Source: Streptococcus equinus (GTDB lineage: Bacteria; Bacillota; Bacilli; Lactobacillales; Streptococcaceae). Taken from it: 64,000 nt of DNA. Made by a program: the position numbers and the translations under genes. The notes beneath the pieces are model-generated. The model saw only the letters and a program-made list of their open reading frames with translations, was not told where the DNA came from and did not search any database. Location of the stretch: positions 806,001 through 870,000 of the forward strand of contig NZ_FNKE01000001.1 in the NCBI RefSeq assembly GCF_900101445.1, written 5' to 3'. Below, in pieces: positions 45,648 through 57,978 of the stretch. The number at the start of each line of letters is the position of its first letter. Within the stretch, counting starts at the first letter, position 1.

Positions 45648-46403
45648 TTATCCTCCAACTTTTGAGACGAGTTTTAAAAATTTTTTGGCATTCATCTGCT
45701 CATTTGTGACATAATCCCCGTTGTAAAAAAGAGCGTAGGTCGTTATGGGTGTCGGCGCAGCTTGCGCTGTTTTCCTATCCGTAATTTGAATAGCCTTAAA
45801 AGAAATCCCTTCTTGCTTAGCTGTTTCTTCAAGGATTGGGACATACTTAGAATTGAAAGGACATTGGCTGGTGTAATACAAAACATAACCTGATTTTTCG
45901 ATGTGAGGGTGTTTGGCACAAGCTTTAAAGTTTGGTACTTTAGCATCATCGGAAAACGGCAGATACCAAAGTTGAATGCCATTATCAGCTTCATCAGCCA
46001 CCTTAAAATCTTTGTAAGCTAGGTACTTTGGATCAGCAAGAAATGGTTTCTTCTTAGCTGCTGCTAAGATACACAAGCCATTCTTCCCTTTTGCTTTGCT
46101 ATCAGCGATACAAGCCTCCAGCAAATCAGTCGAATAACCATGACCTTTTAAAGAACCTGAAACCCAGAGACAATCAATATACATGTAATCTTCTGCCTCA
46201 ATGGGATTCCAAGCCTTTTCTGCAGGGATATACTCGATAAAACACTTGCCACGTTCAACACTTTTTAGAAAAACAAGTCCATCATCAAAGCGCTCAGATA
46301 ACCAAGCTTTTTTAGACGAGACTTGAGCATCTTTGTTGTTAGAAATAGCACAGCAAATATGCTCGTTTTCTAAATTATCTTTTGTCACTTGGATGTATTC
46401 CAT
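45648..46403 (-). CDS. YoaP-type protein: GNAT domain plus C-terminal YoaP domain
   Basis: 251 residues from ATG 46403, with GGAGGT 8 nt before. The N-terminal GNAT (DYMYIDCLWVSGSLKGHGYS carries the CoA loop) is fused to a C-terminal thioredoxin-like module with TSQCPFNSKYVP, a CXXX variant of a thioredoxin-type active-site loop, and ending KFLKLVSKVGG. Bacillus YoaP has this architecture; its substrate is not known to me. First gene of the pair with 45128-45622. Confidence 0.85.
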   Translation of the reverse strand: MEYIQVTKDNLENEHICCAISNNKDAQVSSKKAWLSERFDDGLVFLKSVERGKCFIEYIPAEKAWNPIEAEDYMYIDCLWVSGSLKGHGYSTDLLEACIADSKAKGKNGLCILAAAKKKPFLADPKYLAYKDFKVADEADNGIQLWYLPFSDDAKVPNFKACAKHPHIEKSGYVLYYTSQCPFNSKYVPILEETAKQEGISFKAIQITDRKTAQAAPTPITTYALFYNGDYVTNEQMNAKKFLKLVSKVGG

Positions 46404-46504
46404 AATCAATACCTCCTAATCACCCAAGAAAGCGTTATCACTCTTTGCTTTCATTGTAGCAAAATCAAGTCATTATGACAAAAGAAAAACTAACCTTTGA
46501 TGGG

Positions 46505-46822
46505 CTAGTTTCTTTTTTTCTTAGGGGCAGGTAATTCTTCGTACATGGCTTGCAGCAAGCGGCTGAGTAAAGCTTTGTCATCAAGTTGATCGACTAAAAG
46601 CATCTTTTTAGCCCCTTCGTAGGGAATCTCAAGCCTTGCTTCTGGTAATAAAGCCATAGCAGACTTGGTTGGCTTAAGCAAAAAACGATTGTCATAAATC
46701 CCACCAATAACCTTTCCACGATAATAAAGGATGTATTCTCCCATCATTGCACGGTAGGAAATCTCTGGAATTTCTGAAAGTTGGTCCAATATAAAAGCTA
46801 AGTATTCTTTACTTGACGCCAT
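46505..46822 (-). CDS. TfoX/Sxy N-terminal domain protein
   Basis: 105 residues from ATG 46822 (AAGGAG 8 nt upstream); a GTG at 46831 is the alternative. MMGEYILYYRGKVIGGIYDN and LLKPTKSAMAL are the TfoX N-terminal domain core. In gamma-proteobacteria TfoX promotes competence, but short stand-alone copies are widespread with no known role, and streptococcal competence runs through ComX, so no competence function is claimed. The ATG lies 1 bp before the stop codon of the upstream hydrolase gene, so translation is probably coupled. Confidence 0.85.
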   Translation of the reverse strand: MASSKEYLAFILDQLSEIPEISYRAMMGEYILYYRGKVIGGIYDNRFLLKPTKSAMALLPEARLEIPYEGAKKMLLVDQLDDKALLSRLLQAMYEELPAPKKKRN

Positions 46823-46823
46823 A

Positions 46824-47576
46824 TCACTCACTCCTTAATCGTAAACTCTCCAAAAGCTCTTTCACATATAAATCTGGCTGGTTAATCGCATACTGACCAT
46901 GAGCCAGACCAACTTTGATTTCCAAGTGACTGTCTGGCAAAAGCTCGTGCAAATACCTTGCTGAAGCAAGCATTATCTTAGATTCTTTTTCTCCAACAAT
47001 GATACGAACACGCGCAAATGATTCTTTCAAACTTTGCTTTGCTTGATACAAGCTACTAGCCTTTGTAAATGCCATCAAGTTTTGTTTTGAAAGCTTCCTT
47101 GTATCCTCATAATAGTGCTCAAATAAATCAGCTCGCATACCAAGATAGTGAAACTGCCATTTGGCAAACCACTTCTTTTGTATCAAATGGTAACTCATTG
47201 AAAATAGCGGAGCTATCAAACTACCTGTCAGCCTATCTGGAATAACTGAGGCACTTTCTATGATAGCATGCTGACAAATGTTTTTTCGCTGAGCAAGCAT
47301 TTCAAGCAATATTTGAGCTCCAAGTGACAGACCAGCAATCAAAAAAACTGAACCACCGTAGGTTTTATCAATATAATCCAGAAGTCGATTGGCATTATCT
47401 TCGATGCTTGTAAAATCGGCATCACTTCCAGCATGTCCATCAAGAATCGGCAAAACCACATGATAATTTTCACACAGCAAACCCATCTGAGCTTGATATT
47501 GCCACAAAGACAGCCCGCCACCATGGAGCATTATAATCACTTTTTGATTTTGTCTACCAGCTTCAATGATTTTCAT
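46824..47576 (-). CDS. Alpha/beta hydrolase
   Basis: 250 residues. Oxyanion motif HGGG (18-21), nucleophile elbow GLSLGA (Ser84), acid in IVGEKES and catalytic His in GLAHGQYA. Cytoplasmic serine hydrolase, substrate unknown. It begins 11 bp after the CDP-alcohol phosphotransferase gene, which could mean a lipid head-group or acyl substrate (inference). Confidence 0.85.
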   Translation of the reverse strand: MKIIEAGRQNQKVIIMLHGGGLSLWQYQAQMGLLCENYHVVLPILDGHAGSDADFTSIEDNANRLLDYIDKTYGGSVFLIAGLSLGAQILLEMLAQRKNICQHAIIESASVIPDRLTGSLIAPLFSMSYHLIQKKWFAKWQFHYLGMRADLFEHYYEDTRKLSKQNLMAFTKASSLYQAKQSLKESFARVRIIVGEKESKIMLASARYLHELLPDSHLEIKVGLAHGQYAINQPDLYVKELLESLRLRSE

Positions 47577-47587
47577 ACCTGCCTCCT

Positions 47588-48076
47588 TTAACTGAGACCT
47601 TTTCGGATAAGGTGCCCTTCCTGAATCGCAGCAAATGTCGCCACAGTACCAATCACCACCATGCTATAACGTAAGTCAATTACTTTTAAGGTTAACGGCA
47701 GGCAAAATAGTAAAGCGCCCGTTAACTTATTGAGATTTGAGTGACAAGCGACAAACTTCTTCTGCACGACATAAGCAGAGATGAGATTAATTAACTTAAT
47801 GAATGCTATCACAAAAATCCAGATAACCATCCAGCTTTCAAGCTTTAATACTGGAATGATTTTGATAAAGCAAACCAAACAAAAGATAAAATCAGCAACC
47901 GTGTCAAGCTTCGAACCAAAATCACTGACAGTTTTAAAATACCGAGCCACAATGCCATCTAGCACATCAGTCATCCCAGCTAAGACATAAAGTACATAAA
48001 AAGAGACCGAAAAAGCAGGACAAAAGACTAACACGATACTACAAATCATTCGAATACACGTTATTATATTTGCCAT
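47588..48076 (-). CDS. CDP-alcohol phosphatidyltransferase family protein
   Basis: 162 residues, with the complete signature DGX2ARX8GX3DX3D at residues 40-62 (Asp40, Gly41, Ala44, Arg45, Gly54, Asp58, Asp62), so catalytically intact. Several membrane segments surround it. Members join CDP-activated lipids or alcohols to an acceptor; PgsA, the housekeeping phosphatidylglycerophosphate synthase, is about 180 residues and normally lies elsewhere in streptococci, so this is probably a second, accessory enzyme. The substrate is unknown. Confidence 0.85.
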   Translation of the reverse strand: MANIITCIRMICSIVLVFCPAFSVSFYVLYVLAGMTDVLDGIVARYFKTVSDFGSKLDTVADFIFCLVCFIKIIPVLKLESWMVIWIFVIAFIKLINLISAYVVQKKFVACHSNLNKLTGALLFCLPLTLKVIDLRYSMVVIGTVATFAAIQEGHLIRKGLS

Positions 48077-48105
48077 ACTTTTTGGTCTCCTTTATGTAGC
48101 TGTTT

Positions 48106-48615
48106 CTACTTATGCTTTGCCAATTTCATTGCATCAGACGTTGAAAATGTTCTACGAATCATGGTTTCAATATAGCGTTCCATAAGTTTTTCATCATCAA
48201 GAAACAAAGTAAAAAATCTTAACGTTCTTGTTTGATTAAACCAAACAATTTTTACTGGTACCTTCAAGGTTTTACTTTCACCACCAATTGCCAAGCTTGA
48301 TTGTTCATCTTTTAACTCTGTCATTTTAGAAAGATCATTTCCATTCCGACGAAAACTTTCAATGCATTCAACCTCTTTAGAACCAGGCAATACACTATAA
48401 GTTATGGTAGAAATATTCATTAAATCTGCCTCACTCATATAGTTAGCCCAATCAACCATTGCATTCCAACCATAACCCCGAGCAGCTAATAAAACATCAT
48501 ACTGATGCCAAGCCTCTTGACTAGAATGACGAATTTCTTGAATATAACTGTCATCATCTAAAACATCAATCGATTCTGCTTTCTTTTTCTTCCTAAATAA
48601 ATCCAATAATCCCAT
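48106..48615 (-). CDS. Unrecognised soluble protein
   Basis: 169 residues. The basic N-terminus MGLLDLFRKKKK resembles a membrane-proximal amphipathic tag, followed by an acidic stretch (SIDVLDDDSY) and a mixed alpha/beta domain with VPVKIVWFNQTRTLRFFTLF and C-terminal RYIETMIRRTF. No family recognised. Similar KKKK-plus-acidic starts occur in type VII secretion and phage-shock type accessory proteins, which is not enough for a claim. Own ribosome site GGGAAAT; 27 bp from rlmD. Confidence 0.75.
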   Translation of the reverse strand: MGLLDLFRKKKKAESIDVLDDDSYIQEIRHSSQEAWHQYDVLLAARGYGWNAMVDWANYMSEADLMNISTITYSVLPGSKEVECIESFRRNGNDLSKMTELKDEQSSLAIGGESKTLKVPVKIVWFNQTRTLRFFTLFLDDEKLMERYIETMIRRTFSTSDAMKLAKHK

Positions 48616-48641
48616 AATATTTCCCTTTCATAAATAAGTCT

Positions 48642-50012
<1,371 letters not shown>

Positions 50013-50072
50013 TCATGCCTGACTTATATAAGCCATCAGTAATATCTTATTCTCGGTTTCTTCCCTATAAAA

Positions 50073-50100
50073 AATAGAGAAGCTTAACTGCCTCTCTATT
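50073..50100 (-). terminator. Terminator after the LCP gene
   Basis: 8-bp stem AATAGAGA/TCTCTATT with a 12-nt loop and T run on the minus strand. Confidence 0.75.
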
Positions 50101-50111
50101 ATATCATATTA

Positions 50112-51590
50112 TTAACGTAGCCCAAGGTCCTTCAACTCTTTTTGGTATTTATTGAAATCAATAGCAATTCCAAGGCCACCATACATATCGTAATCATCGG
50201 TCCAGTCGCCTTCTGCAGGAACTGTTTTTTGCTCAATTCCTTTTTGACCACTTGTCACCACACCCAAGCCTTCTTTGACAAGAAATGGATAAGAGATGTT
50301 GGTTGAGGTAAGGGCATAGATTTTGCCGATTGCTGCTGAGCCTGTGAAAAGTTTTGAAGGGTCTTTGATTTGATTGACGATTGCTGAGATAACTTGTTGC
50401 TGGCGCTGTGTACGACCATAATCGCCGTCATCATCCTTACGGAAACGCGCATAATTTAGCAAAGTCCGTCCATCCATGCGTTGTTGACCAACTTCAATGG
50501 TTTGATTAGGAACGCTGCCATCTGCTTGCATGTTAAGATCATCTGGCACTTCTACTGATGACACTTCTTGACCATCAACCGTACCAAACTTAGCATCTAT
50601 CTCAACGCCCTTTGGAAAGAGCGTATTGATTGCTTCTGCGAATGTTTCAAAATCAACCATGACATAATACTTGACGTTAATATCAAAATTATCTTTCAAG
50701 GTTTTGCGCATGAGCTCAGCACCTTGACGGTCATCTTGTTCGCCAATGTTAAAGGCCACATTTAGCTTTTGATCATTAGCATAGTCATTATAGCTGACAC
50801 CATTGATATTCACCAAAGTATCACGCATGAAGCTAACTAACTTAACTTTACCTTCTTTGTTGCCAATATTCATCACCATGATAGTATCTGTTCTGGCATC
50901 AGATGAGCCTTGCGAAATCCGCTTGTCACTTCCGAGAATCAGAATATTAGTCCCATCATGACTATCTTGACCGTTAAAAGGTTCTACCACTGCAGCTGAA
51001 TAATTCGTCTCGCCACTAGAAACTTCGTGAACCCCATGATAAAACATGTAAACCATGCCAATCATAACGATAATAACTAAGAAACCACAAAATTGCAAAA
51101 AATGCTTGAAGCGTTTTTTATGGTTCTTCTTTTTGGGCTTCTTTGCTTTTGGCGCCTTAGGTTCTTCGTGAGCGATTCCTTCGTAATAATCTAAATAAGA
51201 AGTTTGCTTTTTTGCCTTTTTCTTTCGCTTTGAAGTCCGTGACTTTTTTGCCTGCGGATATTTTGGCAAACCTTGTGAGGTCACTTGATTATCATAATCA
51301 TCATAATCGTCGTATTCATCGTAAGTCACATAGGCATCATAATCATCGTCATAGTCGTCATCGTAGTAATCATAATACTCATAATAGTCGCCATAATCAT
51401 CATAACGTTCATAATTTGGCTCTTTATTGGCAGACGAAGGATATCCAGATGACATCTCTTGCATACTCATCTGCTTTTTATGATAGAGATAACCAAATTC
51501 TTCCTTTTGTTGCGGATTTAGGTATTCTAAATTTCCCAAAAGGTATTCATATCTTAATTCTTCGTGTCGACTTAATTTATCTTGTGCCAT
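50112..51590 (-). CDS. psr: LCP (LytR-CpsA-Psr) cell-wall polymer ligase with Tyr/Asp-rich tail
   Basis: 492 residues. Cytoplasmic N-terminus to about 162, one membrane segment about 163-184 (FLQFCGFLVIIVMIGMVYMF), then the extracellular LCP domain: ILGSDKR, RTDTIMVMNI, SFMRDTLV, NYARFRKDDDGD. LCP enzymes attach teichoic acids, capsule or rhamnan to peptidoglycan. Residues 60-100 are almost only Tyr and Asp/Glu, followed by a Lys-rich block (114-163): a charge-segregated tail far longer than in typical LCP proteins. Gene follows pheA, as psr does in S. pneumoniae from memory. Confidence 0.92.
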   Translation of the reverse strand: MAQDKLSRHEELRYEYLLGNLEYLNPQQKEEFGYLYHKKQMSMQEMSSGYPSSANKEPNYERYDDYGDYYEYYDYYDDDYDDDYDAYVTYDEYDDYDDYDNQVTSQGLPKYPQAKKSRTSKRKKKAKKQTSYLDYYEGIAHEEPKAPKAKKPKKKNHKKRFKHFLQFCGFLVIIVMIGMVYMFYHGVHEVSSGETNYSAAVVEPFNGQDSHDGTNILILGSDKRISQGSSDARTDTIMVMNIGNKEGKVKLVSFMRDTLVNINGVSYNDYANDQKLNVAFNIGEQDDRQGAELMRKTLKDNFDINVKYYVMVDFETFAEAINTLFPKGVEIDAKFGTVDGQEVSSVEVPDDLNMQADGSVPNQTIEVGQQRMDGRTLLNYARFRKDDDGDYGRTQRQQQVISAIVNQIKDPSKLFTGSAAIGKIYALTSTNISYPFLVKEGLGVVTSGQKGIEQKTVPAEGDWTDDYDMYGGLGIAIDFNKYQKELKDLGLR

Positions 51591-51689
51591 ATCTCATACC
51601 ACTCTTTCAATCTAGCTATACTAAAGTCAGTACAAGTTTAACGAAACGACTACACTATTATTATACTAAAAAATGACATTAGAACGAAA

Positions 51690-52510
51690 TCATAACTTGT
51701 AAACGTCGTAATTTCCGAGCATTTTATAATCAATGCCTAACAGTCGCAATTCTTCCAACGCAAAAGAGACCAGAGCTTCATTGGTATTATCAATATCAAC
51801 AATGAAAAAGTACTCTCCAAGCGCTGTCTTCAAAGGACGACTTTCGATTTTAGTCAAGTTAATTCCGCGCCATGCAAACACAGACAAAGCCTTATAAAGT
51901 GCCCCTGGAAGGTTGTCTGGCAAAGTCAAGGCAAGAGAGACTTTTTGTTGACACTTAGTCAATTCAAAAGTGTATTTCTTTCGACCGAGCACCCAAAAGC
52001 GCGTGTAGTTTTCATCCATTTCTTGGATGTCTTTGGCAATAATCTCTAAGCCGTATTCTTTTGCGGCAGCAACTGGAGCAATCGCTGCAAACGGCTCGTC
52101 AGGATTTTCAGCAATAAAACGCGCTGCGTAAGCAGTACTCGCTGTCATCTCAATTTGTGCCTGTGGGTAGTGAGACTTGATGTATTTTTTCCCTTGAGCA
52201 ATTGCCTGAGGATGTGAAAAAATCTTTTCAATCGCCTTGTCCTGCGACGTTGCTAAAAGCTGCTGTTTAATGGGCTGAATCATTTCCGCAACCGCTTCAA
52301 TTTTTGCTTGATGAAAAAGGTAGTCCAAGGTTTCATGAACTGACCCTTCAATGGAATTTTCAACAGGAATAATGGCATAATCCACTAGACCTTCTTCGTA
52401 AGACTTAATCACTTCTGTAATGTTGCCAAAAGGCACCCTATCAGCGCTAGGAAATGCCTTAACAGCAACATTGTGTGTAAAGGAACCATTTGGTCCTAAA
52501 TAGCCAACTT

Positions 52511-52514
<4 letters not shown>
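51690..52514 (-). CDS. pheA: Prephenate dehydratase
   Basis: 274 residues. Converts prephenate to phenylpyruvate in phenylalanine synthesis. Catalytic region MKVGYLGPNGSFTHNVA, ENSIEGSVHETLDYL and the ENYTRFWVLG motif (the Thr of TRF is catalytic), then a C-terminal ACT domain, about 195-270, with the ESRPLK motif that binds Phe for feedback inhibition. It overlaps aroK by 4 bases (ATGA-type), the third gene of aroA-aroK-pheA. Confidence 0.95.
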
Positions 52515-54407
<1,893 letters not shown>

Positions 54408-54414
54408 TTATCAT

Positions 54415-56250
54415 TTATTTTTTGCTGCTTTCGTCATCCATTGAAAGTACTGACAAGAATGCTTCTTGTGGCACTTCAACTGAACCGATAGCTTTCATAC
54501 GTTTTTTACCTGCTTTTTGTTTTTCAAGCAACTTACGTTTACGAGAAACGTCACCACCATAACATTTAGCCAAAACGTTTTTACGAAGGGCTTTGATATC
54601 TGAACGAGCCACGATTTTTTGACCGATAGCCGCTTGAATTGGCACTTCGAATTGTTGACGTGGAATGATTTTCTTCAATTTTTCAACGATCAATTTACCA
54701 CGTTCATAGGCAAATTCATTGTGAACAATGAAGCTAAGGGCATCGACTTTATCACCGTTAAGGAGAATATCCATTTTAACCAATTTAGATTTACGGTATT
54801 CTGAAATTTCGTAATCAAAGCTAGCATAACCACGTGTTGATGATTTCAATTTATCAAAGAAATCAAAAACAATTTCAGCAAGCGGAATTTGGTAAATGAC
54901 ATTCACACGATTTTCATCGATGTAATCCATTGTGACAAAATCACCACGTTTGCGTTGTGCAAGTTCCATAACTGCTCCGACAAATTCTTGCGGAACCATG
55001 ATTTGTGCTTTAACGTATGGTTCTTCGATACTTGCAACCTTAGTTGGGTCTGGGAATTCAGAAGGGTTTGATACTTCAAGCATGTCTCCATCAGTCGTAT
55101 TGACATGGTATACAACGGATGGTGCTGTCATGATCAAATCAATGTTAAACTCACGTTCCAAACGTTCTTGGATAACATCCATGTGAAGAAGTCCCAAGAA
55201 ACCACAACGGAAACCAAAACCAAGGGCTTGTGATGTTTCTGGTTCAAATTGAAGACTGGCATCGTTCAATTGAAGTTTTTCCAGCGCTTCACGAAGGTCA
55301 TTGTATTTATTTGATTCGATTGGGTAAAGACCTGCAAAGACCATCGGATTCATTTGTTTGTAACCATGAAGCGGTTCTGCTGCTGGATTGTCCGCAAGCG
55401 TAACAGTATCACCCACACGAGTATCAGCTACTGTCTTAATTGAGGCTGCGATATAACCAACGTCACCAGTTGCTAAGAAATCACGTCCAACTGCTTTTGG
55501 TGTGAAAATACCAACTTCAGTAACATCAAATGTTTTACCATTTGACATCAATTGAATAGTATCTCCAGGTTTCACCATACCATTGACGATACGTACTTGA
55601 AGGATAACCCCACGGTAAGCATCGTAAACAGAGTCAAAGATAAGAGCTTGAAGTGGTGCTTCAACATCACCAGCTGGTGCTGGTACGTATTCAACGATTT
55701 GCTCAAGGATTTCTTCAATCCCGATACCAGCTTTGGCAGAAGCAAGGACGGCTTCAGAAGCATCAAGACCGATAACATCTTCGATTTCTTGGCGCACACG
55801 CTCTGGGTCTGCTGCTGGCAAATCGATTTTATTGATGACTGGCAAGATTTCCAAGTCATTATCAAGTGCCAAATAAACGTTAGCAAGGGTTTGAGCTTCG
55901 ATACCTTGTGCCGCATCGACAACCAAAATTGCCCCTTCACATGCCGCTAGAGAACGTGACACTTCGTATGAAAAGTCAACGTGCCCCGGTGTGTCAATCA
56001 AGTGGAAAATGTAAGTTTCACCGTCTTTAGCTGTGTAGTTCAACTCGATAGCATTTAGTTTGATTGTGATACCACGTTCACGCTCCAAATCCATGCTATC
56101 CAAGAGTTGAGCTTGCATTTCACGACTAGAAACTGTTTCAGTCTTTTCCAAAATACGGTCAGCCAAAGTTGATTTCCCGTGGTCAATATGCGCAATAATT
56201 GAGAAATTGCGAATCTTTTCTTGTCGTTTTTTTAATTCTTGAATATCCAT
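54415..56250 (-). CDS. lepA: Elongation factor 4 (LepA)
   Basis: 611 residues. GTPase with G1 [10 protein letters not shown]3 DTPGHVDF and G4 NKID, then EF-G-like domains II, III and V and the LepA-specific C-terminal domain ([18 protein letters not shown]). It works on the ribosome, likely in initiation or back-translocation. Start ATG 56250. No operon partner: it ends in a terminator and is divergent from the Ltp-like gene, with about 250 bp between. Confidence 0.97.
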   Translation of the reverse strand: MDIQELKKRQEKIRNFSIIAHIDHGKSTLADRILEKTETVSSREMQAQLLDSMDLERERGITIKLNAIELNYTAKDGETYIFHLIDTPGHVDFSYEVSRSLAACEGAILVVDAAQGIEAQTLANVYLALDNDLEILPVINKIDLPAADPERVRQEIEDVIGLDASEAVLASAKAGIGIEEILEQIVEYVPAPAGDVEAPLQALIFDSVYDAYRGVILQVRIVNGMVKPGDTIQLMSNGKTFDVTEVGIFTPKAVGRDFLATGDVGYIAASIKTVADTRVGDTVTLADNPAAEPLHGYKQMNPMVFAGLYPIESNKYNDLREALEKLQLNDASLQFEPETSQALGFGFRCGFLGLLHMDVIQERLEREFNIDLIMTAPSVVYHVNTTDGDMLEVSNPSEFPDPTKVASIEEPYVKAQIMVPQEFVGAVMELAQRKRGDFVTMDYIDENRVNVIYQIPLAEIVFDFFDKLKSSTRGYASFDYEISEYRKSKLVKMDILLNGDKVDALSFIVHNEFAYERGKLIVEKLKKIIPRQQFEVPIQAAIGQKIVARSDIKALRKNVLAKCYGGDVSRKRKLLEKQKAGKKRMKAIGSVEVPQEAFLSVLSMDDESSKK

Positions 56251-56502
56251 CTATCCTATAATCCTATACAATTATTCATTATTTCTATTATAACAAATAA
56301 ACACCTTGGGTGCTATAAAAAGTTTGTAACAAGCGATAAAAGCAAGGAAAATCATCTATCAAAAAGAACCTCAAAATTCTTTACATTTTGTAAATAAAGC
56401 GCTATCATTTAAGTGAAAATTAGACAAATAACTTACTTCCACACTTCATTTTAAACTGTATTATCCTATCTCACACACTTAACCGTTGATAAGGAGAACA
56501 TC
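56251..56502. promoter_or_regulatory. lepA / Ltp-like divergent region
   Basis: 252 bp, AT-rich, no gene. Nothing clear beyond the AAGGAG site (56491-56496) of the Ltp-like gene. Its promoter is not obvious. Confidence 0.4.
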
Positions 56503-57069
56503 ATGAAAAAGAGAACAATAATTATTGCCTGTGCTGTGGCACTATTAGGATTGTCTAGTTTTTTCATAACAAGTCCGCCACTTGTCTCGCAACCTCATGT
56601 CGTCTACGCTGCAGCGACTAGTAGCCAGAAAAAAGCTCTAAACAAGGCTGAAAAATACTACAAGCTCATGAACATGTCAAAATTAGGCATTTATGACCAA
56701 TTGACATCTGATATTGAAAAATATTCTGCCGAAGATGCTCAATATGCTGTTGACCATTTGAAAGCTAATTACAAAAAAGCTGCGCTTAAGAGAGCAAAGA
56801 GCTATTACAAGATTATGCACATGTCAAAACAAGGCATCTACGACCAATTATCTAACGAAAATGGTGATAAATTCACTGCTGAGCAAGCTCAGTACGCTAT
56901 CGACCATGCCAAATTAGACTATAAGAAAGCTGCCTTGGAAAAAGCAAAAAGTTATAAGAAAACACTAAACTTGTCATCAGATGAAATCTACGAACAACTC
57001 ACTTCTGAACACAGCGCAAAATTCACCACCGAAGAAGCACAATATGCCATCGACCATCTGAATGACTGA
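56503..57069 (+). CDS. Secreted protein with three Ltp-like helical repeats
   Basis: 188 residues. Signal peptide (MKKRTIIIACAVALLGLSSF) probably cut after VVYA near 36 by signal peptidase I; Cys10 is too early for a lipobox, so it is not an obvious lipoprotein. Three repeats at about 45-89, 94-139 and 144-188 share A-x-K/A-YYK-x-M-x-MSK-x-GIYDQL then F/Y-[ST]-[AT]-E-x-AQYA-[IV]-DH. This is the repeat of Ltp-type host-surface proteins, known from Streptococcus thermophilus phage TP-J34 where the lipoprotein blocks DNA injection by superinfecting phage. The repeats here match that family by memory; phage exclusion here is inference. Plus-strand gene inserted among minus-strand housekeeping genes (lepA, ndk). 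Confidence 0.85.
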   Translation: MKKRTIIIACAVALLGLSSFFITSPPLVSQPHVVYAAATSSQKKALNKAEKYYKLMNMSKLGIYDQLTSDIEKYSAEDAQYAVDHLKANYKKAALKRAKSYYKIMHMSKQGIYDQLSNENGDKFTAEQAQYAIDHAKLDYKKAALEKAKSYKKTLNLSSDEIYEQLTSEHSAKFTTEEAQYAIDHLND

Positions 57070-57106
57070 GCTAATCTAATCTAGCAAACCTATGACCCAT
57101 ATAGGA

Positions 57107-57137
57107 AAAACCACCTAGAGAATTTCTAGGTGGTTTT
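57107..57137 (+). terminator. Terminator after the Ltp-like gene
   Basis: A perfect 13-bp stem AAAACCACCTAGA/TCTAGGTGGTTTT with a 5-nt loop. Confidence 0.85.
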
Positions 57138-57155
57138 GGTGATGGAAAACAAAAA

Positions 57156-57176
57156 AAGCAGCCCAAAAGACTGCTT
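57156..57176 (-). terminator. Terminator after ndk
   Basis: AAGCAG/CTGCTT stem, 9-nt loop, seven T on the minus strand. Confidence 0.75.
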
Positions 57177-57183
57177 CAAAATA

Positions 57184-57600
57184 TTACTCCCCAAACCAAA
57201 GGGCAATTTCACGTTCAACTGATTCTGGTGAATCTGAACCGTGAACGATGTTAAATGTTGCTGCTCCTTCTGCTGGTGCTTGAGCAAAGTCACCACGGAT
57301 TGTTCCAGGAAGAGCTTCTTTAGGGTTAGTTGCACCCATCATTGTACGCCAAGAAGAAATCACTTCTTCACCAGACATAACACCAGCAATCACTGGACCA
57401 CTTGTCATAAAGTCCACGATTAGTGGGAAGAATGGACGGTCAACCAAATCTTCGTAGTGTTTTTCCAACAATTCTGGAGTAGCCATACGCATTTCCAATT
57501 TTTCGATTTTGAAACCACGACGTTCAATACGGCGCAATACTTCACCAACAAGACCGCGTTTCACGCCATCTGGTTTAATCATAAAGAAAGTTTTTTCCAT
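57184..57600 (-). CDS. ndk: Nucleoside diphosphate kinase
   Basis: 138 residues. [20 protein letters not shown] at the N-terminus and the phospho-histidine His120 in [20 protein letters not shown]. It transfers the gamma phosphate between NTPs and NDPs. Start ATG 57600. Single gene ending in a terminator. Confidence 0.97.
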   Translation of the reverse strand: MEKTFFMIKPDGVKRGLVGEVLRRIERRGFKIEKLEMRMATPELLEKHYEDLVDRPFFPLIVDFMTSGPVIAGVMSGEEVISSWRTMMGATNPKEALPGTIRGDFAQAPAEGAATFNIVHGSDSPESVEREIALWFGE

Positions 57601-57709
57601 GTAAACAATCCAACCTATCTAATTCTAAATAAATTCACCTTCAATTTTACCATAAAAGAAAACTTTTGAAAAACATTGAAAGACATTTTCAGTAAAGTTT
57701 TAGTTGGAA

Positions 57710-57949
57710 TTATACTTTAACAAGCTCAACCTGCCCATCAGAAGAAGATATTTTTTCTAACTCACTAGGTTTTGGCAAAGGCATTTTTTCAATTTGGTAA
57801 GTTTCTAAAATTCCTGATAAAAACTCTTTGGCATTTATTCTAGCTTCTTCTAAGTTATCTCCTTGAGTTCCACCAGCAAATTCGGGAAACTCAACCCAAT
57901 AACTTCCATTAGACTCTTTGTGAAAAGTAGCTGGATAAGTTTTAAACAT
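57710..57949 (-). CDS. HicB-like antitoxin domain protein, no HicA partner
   Basis: 79 residues. FKTYPATFHKESNGSYWVEF, PEFAGGTQGDNLEEARINAK and the short C-terminus are the HicB beta-alpha core; the usual C-terminal DNA-binding helix region is absent. HicB proteins normally neutralise a HicA mRNase encoded next to them, yet no HicA-sized ORF flanks this gene. An orphan antitoxin, a decayed TA locus, or a HicB-like protein with another role are all possible. Ribosome site AAGGAG. Confidence 0.78.
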   Translation of the reverse strand: MFKTYPATFHKESNGSYWVEFPEFAGGTQGDNLEEARINAKEFLSGILETYQIEKMPLPKPSELEKISSSDGQVELVKV

Positions 57950-57978
57950 TATACTTCTCCTTACTTAAAAATCTTCCC

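Noticed and set aside
51212..51676. Plus-strand 154-codon ORF with a His/Asn-rich middle
   Set aside because: Antisense shadow of the Tyr/Asp repeats of the LCP gene; no ribosome site.
56503..56532. Lipobox at residues 7-10 (IIAC) of the Ltp-like protein
   Set aside because: Cys10 leaves too short a hydrophobic core; a later Ala-rich site near residue 36 fits signal peptidase I.
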